Below, piece after piece: positions 1 to 9,132 of a DNA stretch of 64,000 nt; positions within the stretch are counted from its first letter, which is position 1, and the number at the start of each line of letters is the position of its first letter. Below the pieces are notes generated by a model. The model was not told the origin of the DNA, did no database searches, and saw nothing but the letters and a program-made list of their open reading frames with translations. This DNA is from Whalleya microplaca (lineage: Eukaryota > Ascomycota > Sordariomycetes > Xylariales > Xylariaceae): assembly GCA_022497155.1 (NCBI GenBank), contig MU385713.1, positions 1,054,001 through 1,118,000 of the forward strand. The letters are read 5' to 3'. The position numbers were made by a program, and so were the translations under genes.

Positions 1-56
1 ACGAAAGCCTTAATCGCCTATATCTCGTTGGCTATGCGATATTAACCGGTCTACAG

Positions 57-1057
57 ATCACGAGCGCCAGCGAGTTGAACAAGGTCATATTCAAGGACAA
101 GGCCGCCGCGCCCGTCGGACGCAAATTCGTTTCGCTGTTTCCAGGGTTAGGATATGCCGCGGGGTACAAGGTCAGAGCTGATGGGACAATTGACTAAGAA
201 GTCCAAGCGGCTGAACGTGTCTGGTGTAGGTCCTGCAAAGAATATACAAATATGGCGGCCAGCCCATCGCGAGGGATTATCTTGCACAACACTACGGCAA
301 GGACTTCGAGAGCGCATTCGGCAAGAAGACGGGCAAGGCGATCATGCACTCCACGGCTGGAAGGTCAGTCCTATGATCGATCCATAGACTATATGTGACT
401 GTGTCGCTGACGCAATTGCAGTTTAATCGGTATCGGCGAGATCGTCTTACTTCCCCTGGATGTATTAAAGATCAAGCGCCAAACGAACCCAGAAGCATTC
501 CGAGGGCGGGGTATCTTCAAGATCGTCGCCGACGAGGGTTTCGGCTTGTACAGAGGTTGGGGCTGGACTGCGGCTAGGAACGCCCCCGGATCGTTTGCCG
601 TAAGCACCGTTCAGACCACCCCCCCACCTTGAAGGAAAACTACTAACACACTCGATAGCTTTTCGGCGGCTCGGCTTTCACGAAGGAATACTTCTTCAAG
701 CTGAGCGATTACAACAAGGCAACGTGGTTCCAGAACTTCATCGCATCTATTGCCGGCGCCTCGGCCTCGCTGGTCGTCTCGGCGCCTCTCGATGTCATCA
801 AGACCCGTATCCAGAACAGGAATTTCGAGAACCCCGAGAGCGGCTTCCGCATCTTGTCCAACATGGCGAAGAACGAGGGTATCACCAGTTTCTTCAAGGG
901 ATTGGTACCTAAGGTAAGAGATCCCAATTACCAATCATCTAAGTCTTTCAGAGTACTAACATTCTATTTATAGCTCCTCATGACCGGGCCGAAGCTCGTG
1001 TTCTCCTTCTGGCTTGCGCAGACACTGATTCCAGCCTTCGACACATTGCTGAAATAG
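57..1057 (+). CDS. YHM2: Mitochondrial citrate/oxoglutarate carrier, Yhm2-like (5' end outside window)
   Basis: Mitochondrial carrier family (SLC25) protein of the inner membrane. By homology to yeast Yhm2 it exchanges citrate for oxoglutarate; Yhm2 has also been described as associated with mitochondrial DNA. Five visible exons, 57-170, 230-363, 422-599, 659-913 and 974-1057, join in frame across 58-60 nt GT..AG introns. Bases 1-56 look like the tail of an intron ending in CTACAG, so upstream exons are missing. The carrier signature PLDVLKIKR is in exon 3 and a second one, APLDVIKTRIQ, is in exon 4. Exon 3 ends in GWGWTAARNAPGSFA, and the protein ends FWLAQTLIPAFDTLLK then TAG. The unusual carrier helix text (FFKGLVPKLLMTGPKLVFSF) fits the Yhm2 subfamily rather than ADP/ATP or phosphate carriers. 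Family assignment is confident; the exact substrate is inferred from homology. Confidence 0.88.
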
Positions 1058-1452
1058 AGCTCATTGCTTTAGGCATGATGTAAGCGGGATTATATACGCT
1101 GGTGGGAAGTAGACTTGTAGATCTGGGGCACCATTGGCTTGGCTGGCTCACTGTACATATACATACAATCGGATTATAAGCCGGCGTTGTTGGGATCAAT
1201 GATGCGTGCACGCTCCTACGAGAGAATGGATGGATTCCCTGTCGGGTTCTAACGTGGTCGGACGATATAGAGGAATCTCCATGAATTAAAGAAACTCACC
1301 TCATGAACAAATGTTGTCTTGACTTTTTTGCCTACTAGAGACTGTCTGGATCATGGCACATATATATTGTTTGCCTTGAAGAGTTATCCCCGAAGAACAG
1401 TGTAAGTACAGAAAAAGCCGACTTTGTCATCCTGGGAGTTGAGGGATAGGTA

Positions 1453-1842
1453 CGGAGGTGCCTTTCAAAAGTCTGGGCCATAGGGCCGATCTTAACAGCT
1501 GTCAATCAGCCGCGCTACCCACCAATGCCAAGTAACCGAGCTTGAAGGAGGCAACGAATATAAGGAAGGCCGTAATATGCGGCGGCAGCGTTCGAAAAAA
1601 ACAGTTATTACAATTGCTGATCCTGAAGATGCCGAATGGGAGGAGGTTGAGGAATAACTAACTGTAGATAGCTTCAATTTGACAGACTTTCAATAGCATT
1701 CCAATGACAATTAACCTTAGATCACTAGTAATTTGTATGGTAAAACAGGTCAGCCGGCATCAGGTGGCTGATGTGGCACCTCACAGCTGTCAGGGGCTGT
1801 TAGGATCGGCCCTATGGCCCAGACTTTCGAAAGGCACCTCCG
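1453..1842. mobile_element. MITE-like element with 46-bp terminal inverted repeats and TA target duplication
   Basis: The 46 bases at 1453-1498 (starting CGGAGGTGCCTTTC) match the reverse complement of 1797-1842 with only two mismatches. Both ends are directly flanked by TA (1451-1452 and 1843-1844), the target duplication expected for Tc1/mariner/pogo elements. The element is 390 bp, far too short for an autonomous transposase. An open frame inside (1496-1657) could be a transposase tail, which suggests an internal-deletion derivative of a pogo/Fot-type element. Both mismatches are transitions, compatible with mild RIP but not proof of it. Confidence 0.8.
1496..1657 (+). pseudogene. Possible C-terminal remnant of a pogo/Fot-type transposase inside the MITE
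   Basis: A 53-codon open frame on the plus strand, bounded upstream by TAA at 1493-1495 and ending in TAA at 1655-1657. It has no start codon near its beginning. The text passes through a basic patch (MRRQRSKKT) into an acidic tail (ADPEDAEWEEVEE). Basic-then-acidic C-termini are common in fungal DDE/Fot-type transposases, and this position beside one inverted repeat is where such a tail would remain after an internal deletion. The assignment rests on position and composition only. Confidence 0.35.
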
Positions 1843-2012
1843 TAGTAATTGCTCTCTCTGGGAGTTTCTGTAAGTTAATGGGAGTATGGGACTCGAGTGC
1901 GATTTGAATCTCATAAGTAAAATTGTATGGGGGGTCCCTCAACTACTATACAAATAATGACTTAACCTTAATGTTCAAGACGAATGCAAAGTAAAAAATA
2001 AAAATAAAAAGG

Positions 2013-2210
2013 TGTTCACAACCTCTGTAGGTATTGTTCACGAGCAGGGGCATGTTTACGACCGGGGTATGTCTGACACCTTAAAAGGTACTAGCGCATG
2101 TGGAGAACCACAATTGTATGTTCACGAGCATGGGTTGAAAAAATGTTCACAAGCTCTGAAAGTGAAATTGACAGGGGGTAATTTAGGTGTCACGCCGGCC
2201 GGCGTGAACA
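2013..2210. repeat. Cluster of TGTTCAC motifs with inverted GTGAACA end
   Basis: TGTTCAC occurs in the same orientation at 2013, 2035, 2119 and 2144. Two copies continue as CGAGCA(G/T)GGG and two as AA(C/G)CTCTG, so two short direct repeats are present in swapped order. The cluster ends in an 18-bp perfect palindrome, TCACGCCGGCCGGCGTGA (2190-2207), running into GTGAACA. It may be the remains of a small inverted-repeat element or a protein-binding array; nothing identifies it further. Confidence 0.4.
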
Positions 2211-2221
2211 TACCATATCTA

Positions 2222-2267
2222 TAGCCTTGAGGGATCGCAGACGTACGTCTGCGATCCCTCAAGGCTA
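2222..2267. repeat. Perfect 46-bp palindrome bounded by TA
   Basis: The left arm 2222-2244 (TAGCCTTGAGGGATCGCAGA then CGT) is the exact reverse complement of 2245-2267, with no spacer and no mismatch. The outermost bases are TA on both sides, so it can be read as two 21-bp terminal repeats fused head-to-head between TA dinucleotides: a minimal Tc1-type relic or excision product. It could also extrude as a cruciform. Confidence 0.85.
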
Positions 2268-3633
2268 GCCAGAGTCTCTCGCACCGGCTTGTGTAGACCC
2301 ATGCATACTCTAACGGGTCGACCATCGACAGTCTGAACGTGTACTGATATCTTCTTTCTTCTGCAGCAGTGGCACCTTACCAAAGACTGTCCCAAGATCG
2401 CAGAGCTCCGCAAGGTCATCCACATCTATGTAATCAGCTGAGATAAAGAGTCTTCTCATAGCTCGTCACGTCCCATGCCTTTACCAGTAACAGTGCTCCT
2501 GTGACGAGGTTCTAGTATGCATTCATCTCCATGTTATTCATCCTATTTCAAAGAGCGCAGGTATACATTCTGGCGTGAGACGGTTAAATGAAGGCTGGGG
2601 CTTGCGTGCGCAGTGTGAGTAGCTGGCGGCATCGTATGTTATATATGTCATATTGCAATAGAGCTTTTTGAAGTTTCTAAGCCTTGGTCTCCGGGTTCAT
2701 ACATAAGTAACAGTTTGTCACTGCACGTATTAAACTAAGTAAGTTGTTGCATACGCTGACTTTTCGGTTTCAAAAGTGAATCGGTTTAGCATGGTATCTA
2801 GAGTACTGATGGAAAATGAAGCCAGGCTCTTCAAAGGTAGATGGAACTCTAGAGGTCTACGATGTCTACTCTCCGATATGGAATATACCCCTCCCCCAGA
2901 CCTAACAGATCATACCTAGGTAGTGATTGCCACGACAAAAATATATGACATTTATGGCAACAAAAACAGGTGATAATTGGTGTTTAGTGAGTGCCTTAGA
3001 ATGAATCATTCATTCATTAAAGACCCTAAAATAATATTATGGAGCCGATCTCCTGCGAGAATTATATATTGAATCTACTTTAGTTGGCCTTGATTCATCG
3101 CTGTGTAAAGGGCTTTTGTCGTGATATCTCATCATGGTGGAACTGAAGATTGTTTCAAGAGTCACGGAGTTCGGGTATGTATGTAGACTTACCTATAGCT
3201 AGTCATCATGGCCTTCATAGTGTAATGACTAGATATTGATTGGATACATGAGATTTTAATCAACTTAGTCCTATAAGTTCCTGCGAGATTCCCTCCGAGT
3301 AATATCTGTTCGGTATATACTAGGTATTTACTCTTCTATTTGAGGGCTCTATTCTCATAGCTTAGAAAAAATGTGACAAATAGTCCATAAGTCATAGGGA
3401 ATTAAAGTTATAATACTAGTATATATGGAGTTCCGTCATTAAATAGAGTGAACTTACAATATAGCGGCAATCTAGTGAATATCTATAAACCTTAGGCTTA
3501 TGCCCACGTCCATACTACATTCCCATCATGGCGTTACGGTATTCATATATATATAAGCTCTCCATTCTATTCAGCTATACAAAATGAGTCTAACACAGCT
3601 TTGATTTGAATATTCATGCGGGAAGGAAGCTTT

Positions 3634-4762
3634 CTAGTTCTTAGTAGTTGACAACGCCTGCTCTCTTAGGTACCAGCCAACCACGAAAGCTGCTCCAGGC
3701 CCAGCAAAAGCGGTGACAACCGGGATAAGCGCAATGTGGTAGAGCCAATCGTTTCCTAGCAAGCCAGCAGCATGAAGATCAAAGGAAGAGTATATCAGCC
3801 ATAGCAAAGAGCTACTGAACACAGCCAGGTTATCAGCTTGAAGTGCCTTTCGAACATGCGCGACGAACTCTGTCTGTACTTCCGCCACTGGTATGAAAAT
3901 GGTTGATATAGAATGAGGTGAAAACAGTAATGCGTTAACCCAAACGCCAGCTGAAACTAAGCCCAACACTGCTAGTAAAAGTCTTGGTGATGTAAGGGTC
4001 GTCCTCTTTGGTAAAAGTGGTCTGATGACTGCGGCAAGCAAGAAGTTACTAACACCGATCCAGAGAGGAGCTAGCTGCCAAGCCCACGTCCAGAAATGCC
4101 GTGTGGTGAACTCGGGAGCAAGAAACATGGCAAAGACCTGGGTCGTGTGGAACAAGAAAATGATTGGAAGCAACAATCCACTGTCCCGAACAGTCCGATC
4201 CCGAAGCGATGTTCGGGCAAAATCTGACGCCGTGGGCCCGAACGTAAAACACAGAAAATAGAAGATAGAAGCTACCGTTCCTAACCCAAGGAACTGTCCA
4301 GCAAGACTAAATATCGTAGGACTATACCAAGGCTTGGTTAGTTTAAAGCGTAGATATACATATCCCTCTATAGACTCACAAATATGCTGGTGTGTAGGCG
4401 CTCCCGGCGCGATAGGATTCCAGAATCCATATCGCATATATTGGCCCGAGGTCGATCAGAAAGGAGAACATCTGCCATGAGCTGATGCTATCGTATCCAA
4501 AAGTCGATGGTGAGAATGTTGCCATGGTCCCGCGCCATATTTGGTCAAGAAAATCCACGTTGTGAAAGTGGTCAAGTATGGACACTTTCCCGTCCTCCCA
4601 TTCAATCACCCCAGAGTCGGCGAATGGCTGTTGAATCGCCACCAGCTTGTCAATATCCATGGTGAGGAAGCACCAAGCGGCGATGGCAAGAAATGGCACC
4701 GAAGCCACGGCACGTCGGGCTTTGACTGCACCAGACGCCATAATGAGGATGGATGAACTCAA
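3634..4762 (-). CDS. Multi-pass integral membrane protein, possible secondary-metabolism gene
   Basis: Two exons, complement(3634..4321, 4380..4762), joined across a 58-nt intron (GTGAGT..CTAAC..TAG); product 356 residues. The junction restores the hydrophobic text AYTPAYF|PTIFSLAGQ. I count about eight membrane segments: near residues 18-36, around WQMFSFLIDLGPIYAIWIL, LGTVASIFYFLCF, LLLPIIFLFHTTQVFAMFL, WQLAPLWIGVSNFLLAAVI, LLLAVLGLVSAGVWVNALL, FSSSLLWLIYSSF, and a final one near GPGAAFVVGWYL. No enzymatic motif or transporter signature was recognised. Proteins of this general look recur in fungal secondary-metabolite loci; resemblance to membrane proteins of indole-diterpene clusters (PaxA/AtmA type) is possible but not established. 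The UbiA-type enzyme lies 2.3 kb away, transcribed divergently. Confidence 0.8.
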
Positions 4763-4916
4763 GTCTGCTAGAGTGAGATGAGGTGAGAAGTATATGCAGG
4801 AGGATAGATAAGTGAATACTGAAGAGTTTAGTCAAGAAGTAGCGAGGAATATGTAATTATCTGGTGGAGCATTATGCAAGAACACGACGAAAGCTGCCAC
4901 TCAAGGTACCTATGGT

Positions 4917-4948
4917 CGTGAGGAGGCGAAATAGCAAATGCAAGTACA
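4917..4948. mobile_element. Solo terminal inverted repeat of the 14.5-kb MITE family
   Basis: GTGAGGAGGCGAAATAGC followed by AAATGCAAGTA matches the right end of the element at 14491-14804 (GTGAGGAGGCGAA, TAGC, GCAAGTA) with a few substitutions and the same spacing. It abuts TA like the full copy. No partner repeat was found nearby, so this is a truncated copy. It lies about 155 bp upstream of the membrane-protein start codon. Confidence 0.6.
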
Positions 4949-5191
4949 CGAGTGGAACAGTCGATCTAAACGACCTATAGGTTAGTCATGTAGGTAAACT
5001 GAGATAGCCTATTTACAAACAATGATATATATAAAATAAATGACACACTACTGCTTTCAAACCTTATTTTTTAGACGTACCTATAAAACAGTGAAGAAGT
5101 TATGCCAAGTAAAAACAAATGAATCGTATCCTCCGTCACATCCAGCTTAAGCCTCTGGACAGTTCCAACCCAAATTGCGAGCTTGAAACCC

Positions 5192-5250
5192 AGCTTCAAT
5201 ATTGCGAAAATAGCTTCAAATTGCGAGGATAGCCTCACGGTTGCGAGAAA
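5192..5250. repeat. Short imperfect tandem repeat carrying TTGCGA motifs
   Basis: Three adjacent 19-20 bp units at 5192-5211, 5212-5230 and 5231-5250, each AGC(T/C)TCA..TTGCGA(G/A)(A/G)A(T/A). A further ATTGCGAGCTT copy lies just upstream, near 5174. This puts four TTGCGA motifs in about 80 bp, some 430 bp upstream of the membrane-protein start codon. It could be a transcription-factor array or chance microduplication. Confidence 0.55.
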
Positions 5251-5674
5251 AGTTTGGGAGTCCGATTATCGCATGGATAATGCAAATCACCCCTCTTATA
5301 GTCTTGATCTAGCCAATCACACTTCAGTATCTTGCTTGGATCTCTCACAGCTGACTGTGTAACTAGCGCTGACTTACACCATCACTTGAAACCATACGTT
5401 TTGTATAACCTACAAGTTGGATAGAACAGTAGGCTAGGGTTGTAAGGGGCCTGACAACACATCTAGGTATCATACCACACTCAACGGTACTGTGTAGTAG
5501 GGTTTCAATATCACTCAAATAGATTGGCTATTATCACATGTGGCTCCCAGGAGAACGCATGGAGACCTTTAAAATGGCATCATGGGATGTAAAGTCGTTT
5601 CAACTTAGCTCACCACCCGTGCGGCCGCAACGCCCATCATGATGGTTTCCACTCCAAAGCAATATCTGCATATA

Positions 5675-5935
5675 CACTTGCATATAAGTGACACCGCCGT
5701 TCCTAGCACTCACGTCTTCGGTGGGACTTATATCGGAACTGCAACGATATCTTTTACTTTGAGACATTTCGGCCGCCATACGCGTGGTCTCAGTCTCGGC
5801 GAATATGACTTTGTTTCTTCCTTGGCTATGTGGGCTTTCGTTCTTACCACTGATAGCCACAATACTCCTAGCATCTGGTTTGTTGCAAAGATCATGTACG
5901 TGTTTTACATAACAGTTCAGCTTCAGTCCCCGCTA
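5675..5935 (+). pseudogene. Possible fragment of a fungal rhodopsin-like (PTH11/SAT4-type) membrane protein
   Basis: An open frame reads a hydrophobic segment (GTYIGTATISFTLRHFGRHT), then GLSLGEYDFVSSLAMWAFVL, then WFVAKIMYVFYITVQL and a stop. Spacing of a helix, a basic loop (RHFGRHTRG), an acidic-start second helix and a K-led third helix resembles the first helices of the fungal rhodopsin-like membrane domain. No continuation was found downstream in any frame, and the upstream codons are unconvincing. Treat as a decayed fragment or coincidence. Confidence 0.25.
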
Positions 5936-7013
5936 TAGGTAAGGCCGACAAGCGCTTCTTGTGATGAACGCTAGAGAACTCATAGACGTTTGTCTCTCAG
6001 GGTGGCGCTTGTTCAATATATTGACGGATATTGACGCAATCTAGCTAAAGCTACTCGACATGAAATTCCGTAAGTAAACAGGGCTTAGCACATATACAGC
6101 CCCTTAATATGAAGTTTTCACGCCGACCTCCTATAGTATTGTTACTAGTTAGGCTCAGATTTTGGAATATATGGCAAAAATAGAAGCTACAAAGAAATGG
6201 AGTGAAAAGGCCCCTTTAGTTATGTATTAAGTAAATCAGATCTGTTTCTAAGTAACACGATATTCACAGATGAGTATATCCTTAGTTTACTATCTAATTT
6301 TCTTAACAAGCAAAAATATCAACACAGACATGGCTATGATATGGTTGCAGTAAATGGGTCTAAGTGAGGAACACCATGATGGACAAGGGCAATGTGAAAT
6401 TCTGAAGGCGAAATTTTGTGCTAGTTTGAGGTTGCACAGACTATTTAGTTGTAAGCTATTGTGTACTGCATATGAAGTAAGCGGACTTATTTGCGTAAGT
6501 CGGTCAAGATTTCAAATGCTACCTTGATGGAGCATAACTGCGGCTCAGATGCCTTGGAAGCCTCAATGTCTGTAGCTTTTTAGTTACCGTTGATTCACGA
6601 TACCTAATTTCACTGTACTCAACCTTGGGGGTCTGTATTCTGCTTATCCCGGCCTATCCAAACTAGCCTGTTGAAACAAGACAACGGGACAGGGACGATA
6701 AATTCTTATTCGTTTTCGTACAATAATTTGGTAACCATAGGCTTGGTACAAGGGAATTGTCAGGCATACATGCAGTAGATCTCTGATAAATCCCTGACTA
6801 CACCATTGATCTAAGTGATCCACCCCCTAAACATGGTACGATATAAGGTTTCCACTATTTCTAGAAGGCATATGCAGTAATACTTCATGCTTCTATTTTA
6901 GCAAATAGCGGACTAAGAATCCATTGGCTGTACCCTGCTGGAGAAAACGTTTCAAGAATGCGTTGTCACATTGGATAGTTATTATATTCAGACTTTATAG
7001 TATAAGAATGATC

Positions 7014-7022
7014 TATATAAAA
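7014..7022 (+). promoter_or_regulatory. TATA box of the UbiA-type gene
   Basis: TATATAAAA lies 82 bp upstream of the chosen ATG (7096). The distance leaves room for a short 5' leader and supports that start codon. It is the clearest TATA-like element in this spacer. Confidence 0.5.
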
Positions 7023-7095
7023 GTGCCATACATCATCGTCCAATGCCCTTGTCTCGACATTCTTGTTTCTGTTCAATCATATTTTAGTCTTCCTT

Positions 7096-8067
7096 ATGTT
7101 GACTACGGTCAAAACTCACGCAGGGCCGGGGCCCATTCCACAAGCTCACCGTTTCCCTCAGGGATTTCCATCTTCCATCAACATCCATTCCCTCCTCTAC
7201 CACGCCCATACGGGGTGGCTCTTCATCTGCAATGATATCAAGAATGTTACTCCGGTAGGCGTCCTGTTCGCTGCCCTGAACGCCTCCGTTGCTCCTCTCT
7301 TCTCTATGGGACCAGCACTTTCTCCTGCACAAATGATTGCGGCGTTGCCTCCCGTACTGCTCTGGTCGTGGAGCAATCTCTTTCTCTTCGACCTTCACAA
7401 TCAGCGACGGGGTGTTGGCGAGGATGCCTTGAACAAACCTTGGCGGCCCCTTCCCTCGGGTCGACTCAGCTTAGAACAGGCTACACTTGTTATATATTGC
7501 ATGTATCTAATTACCTTCATCATCACGGTCAAATGTGGAGGACTGGTGCCTTGTCTGCTTGAATCGGTCTTTTGTCTGTGGTATAATGAGTGGGCCGGCA
7601 GTGATAACCCCTTCCTCAAGAACTTCCTCAATGGGTTGGGTATTCCCTGCTTCTTTGTCGGGCCCCTGGAAGTTGCCACGGGTCACTCGATCTTCTCGGG
7701 TCACGGTAAAATGGCCGCTTGGATATCAATTATCGCGGGGTCGATCGCCATCACCAGCCATATTCAAGACTTTAGGGACGTGGAAGGAGACAAGGCATCA
7801 GGTCGCGTGACTGTGCCTCTTGTGATTGGCGATACAAATGCTAGATTGCTAGCTACATTTGGAGTGGGGGGATTCACAGCTGTATCGTGCTGGTTCTGGG
7901 AAGTAGGATGGAGGGAGGGAGCTCCAGCTTGGACGGCCGCGGCGATACTGGTAATGAATCTGTTTTTGAATAAAACTCAGAAGGGCGATGATCTTGCTTG
8001 GAAGAAGCTATGGTTTCTTTGGATGTTAGGGCTATTTACATTGCCCTTGTTCGTTTATCATCGGTAA
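7096..8067 (+). CDS. UbiA-type integral membrane prenyltransferase / terpene cyclase-like enzyme
   Basis: Single-exon gene, 323 residues from ATG 7096; the frame is open a further 11 codons upstream but without ATG. Multi-pass membrane enzyme of the UbiA superfamily. The second acidic motif is intact: D225, D228 and D232 in DFRDVEGDKASGRVTVPL. The loop after the first motif (NKPWRPLPSGRLS, about residues 113-125) is classic UbiA text. The first motif is changed: where most members have NDxxDxxxD there is LFDLHNQRRGVGED (D99, N102, E109, D110). That pattern recalls the fungal subfamily containing the fumagillin bergamotene synthase Fma-TC, so a sesquiterpene cyclase acting on farnesyl diphosphate at the ER membrane is a reasonable guess. 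Transfer of a prenyl group to an aromatic acceptor is the alternative. UbiA family is near certain; the reaction is inferred. Confidence 0.85.
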   Translation: MLTTVKTHAGPGPIPQAHRFPQGFPSSINIHSLLYHAHTGWLFICNDIKNVTPVGVLFAALNASVAPLFSMGPALSPAQMIAALPPVLLWSWSNLFLFDLHNQRRGVGEDALNKPWRPLPSGRLSLEQATLVIYCMYLITFIITVKCGGLVPCLLESVFCLWYNEWAGSDNPFLKNFLNGLGIPCFFVGPLEVATGHSIFSGHGKMAAWISIIAGSIAITSHIQDFRDVEGDKASGRVTVPLVIGDTNARLLATFGVGGFTAVSCWFWEVGWREGAPAWTAAAILVMNLFLNKTQKGDDLAWKKLWFLWMLGLFTLPLFVYHR

Positions 8068-8437
8068 GAGATACAGTGAACGAGTGAATGTGTTTATCTG
8101 GTATATGCTGTACCATCACCCTTGGGCCCTGCATGTTACGGCACAGGGATCAACTGGATTAAGGTGTGGTTCGTACGCATTACGTAATCCGCTTGGACCC
8201 CATACCTGATATACTGCGTATATGGTAACTTTCCTCCTCACCTATTAGCTTAGATTTCCTTCCTTTTTCCTCCATCTTAGTATTTCATAAAATATATAGG
8301 AATTAGGTCGCTAAGCCACCTTGACCCTTGTAATACGTGACACTGCATTAATAAATTGTGAGGCTTGTGGTGTGAATGATTGATGATTCTCTAAGCTACC
8401 TACTATATGTGTGTGAAGCTATAGCTATAATAGGAGA

Positions 8438-8482
8438 AGGTGGTTGCGCCACCTCCCTAGCCATCTGTGGCTGAGCCACAGA
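8438..8482. repeat. Two adjacent short hairpins
   Basis: AGGTGGTTGCGCCACCT (8438-8454) folds as a 6-7 bp stem with a tiny loop. TCTGTGGCTGAGCCACAGA (8464-8482) is a perfect 9-bp stem with a single loop base. Such paired GC-rich hairpins in AT-rich DNA often mark transposon ends; a terminator role for the upstream gene (stop at 8067) is less likely given the 370-bp distance. Confidence 0.5.
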
Positions 8483-8842
8483 GTGTGCGCTCTCCCAGCC
8501 TAACAATAAATACTAGTATTAATGTATTAGATAACTAGCTTTATTATAGTTTAAAAGGTATTTAAAATAATGACTTATAATAACACGATATATTTAAGTA
8601 AATAACCCGTAATAATATTATGAATTATAATATCTAAGGACTAGGGGGGGCTAGGATATAAGGAATATCAAGACAGAGTTATACATCCTCCAGCAGCACT
8701 AACATATACATGTATATCCATTAGAATGGTAGCACCTGCTTTAGCTCAAGCCGTCAAGCCGTCAAAATAACGGCCGCACCACACAGAAATCATACCAACA
8801 CTCACGCGTTCGATTCGCACTCTTATCAGTGGATCTTCTGGT

Positions 8843-9132
8843 GAAGCTCCGGTAGCCAGATGCCACGTTTCCCCTCCTTCAAACGGCGTAACACTTACGG
8901 CCTACATACAAACGGCATATACTTACTTACGCCGTCAGCGAATCATCCATACACTCATTGACGTTACTGTCGAATAGAATGCCCACTGTCAAACGGGACG
9001 CCGACCAACTGCCACGAAACAAATGGCATACGAAAGCCCGATAGGCCAGCTGAGGCGAAGCTCCGGTAGCCGAACGCTGGAGACGGTACCAAATATACGA
9101 CGCCGACTGGCTGAGACGAAGTTCCGGTAGTC
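8843..9132. repeat. Three dispersed copies of a GAAGCTCCGGTAGCC motif
   Basis: Copies at 8843-8857, 9057-9071 and 9118-9132; the last has two C-to-T type changes (GAAGTTCCGGTAGTC). The second and third share a longer upstream context, CTGAGRCGAAG. The motifs sit in low-information DNA and look like degraded repeat units of an old element. Confidence 0.4.

Larger units (their letters stand above)
1058..3633. other. AT-rich gene-free stretch with transposon debris
   Basis: 2.6 kb between the 3' end of the carrier gene and the 3' end of the membrane-protein gene. It holds the miniature element at 1453-1842, a cluster of TGTTCAC motifs at 2013-2210, and the palindrome at 2222-2267. From about 2.6 to 3.6 kb it is AT-rich with no convincing reading frame; I see only scattered TA-rich simple sequence. 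Longer ORFs here (for example 2012-2224) have no recognisable protein features. Confidence 0.7.
4763..7095. other. Divergent spacer between the membrane-protein gene and the UbiA-type gene
   Basis: 2.3 kb separating two divergently transcribed genes. It contains a single transposon-like terminal repeat (4917-4948), a short TTGCGA tandem array (5192-5250), a possible gene fragment (about 5675-5935), and a TATA box at 7014. The rest is AT-rich with no supportable gene. Confidence 0.7.
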
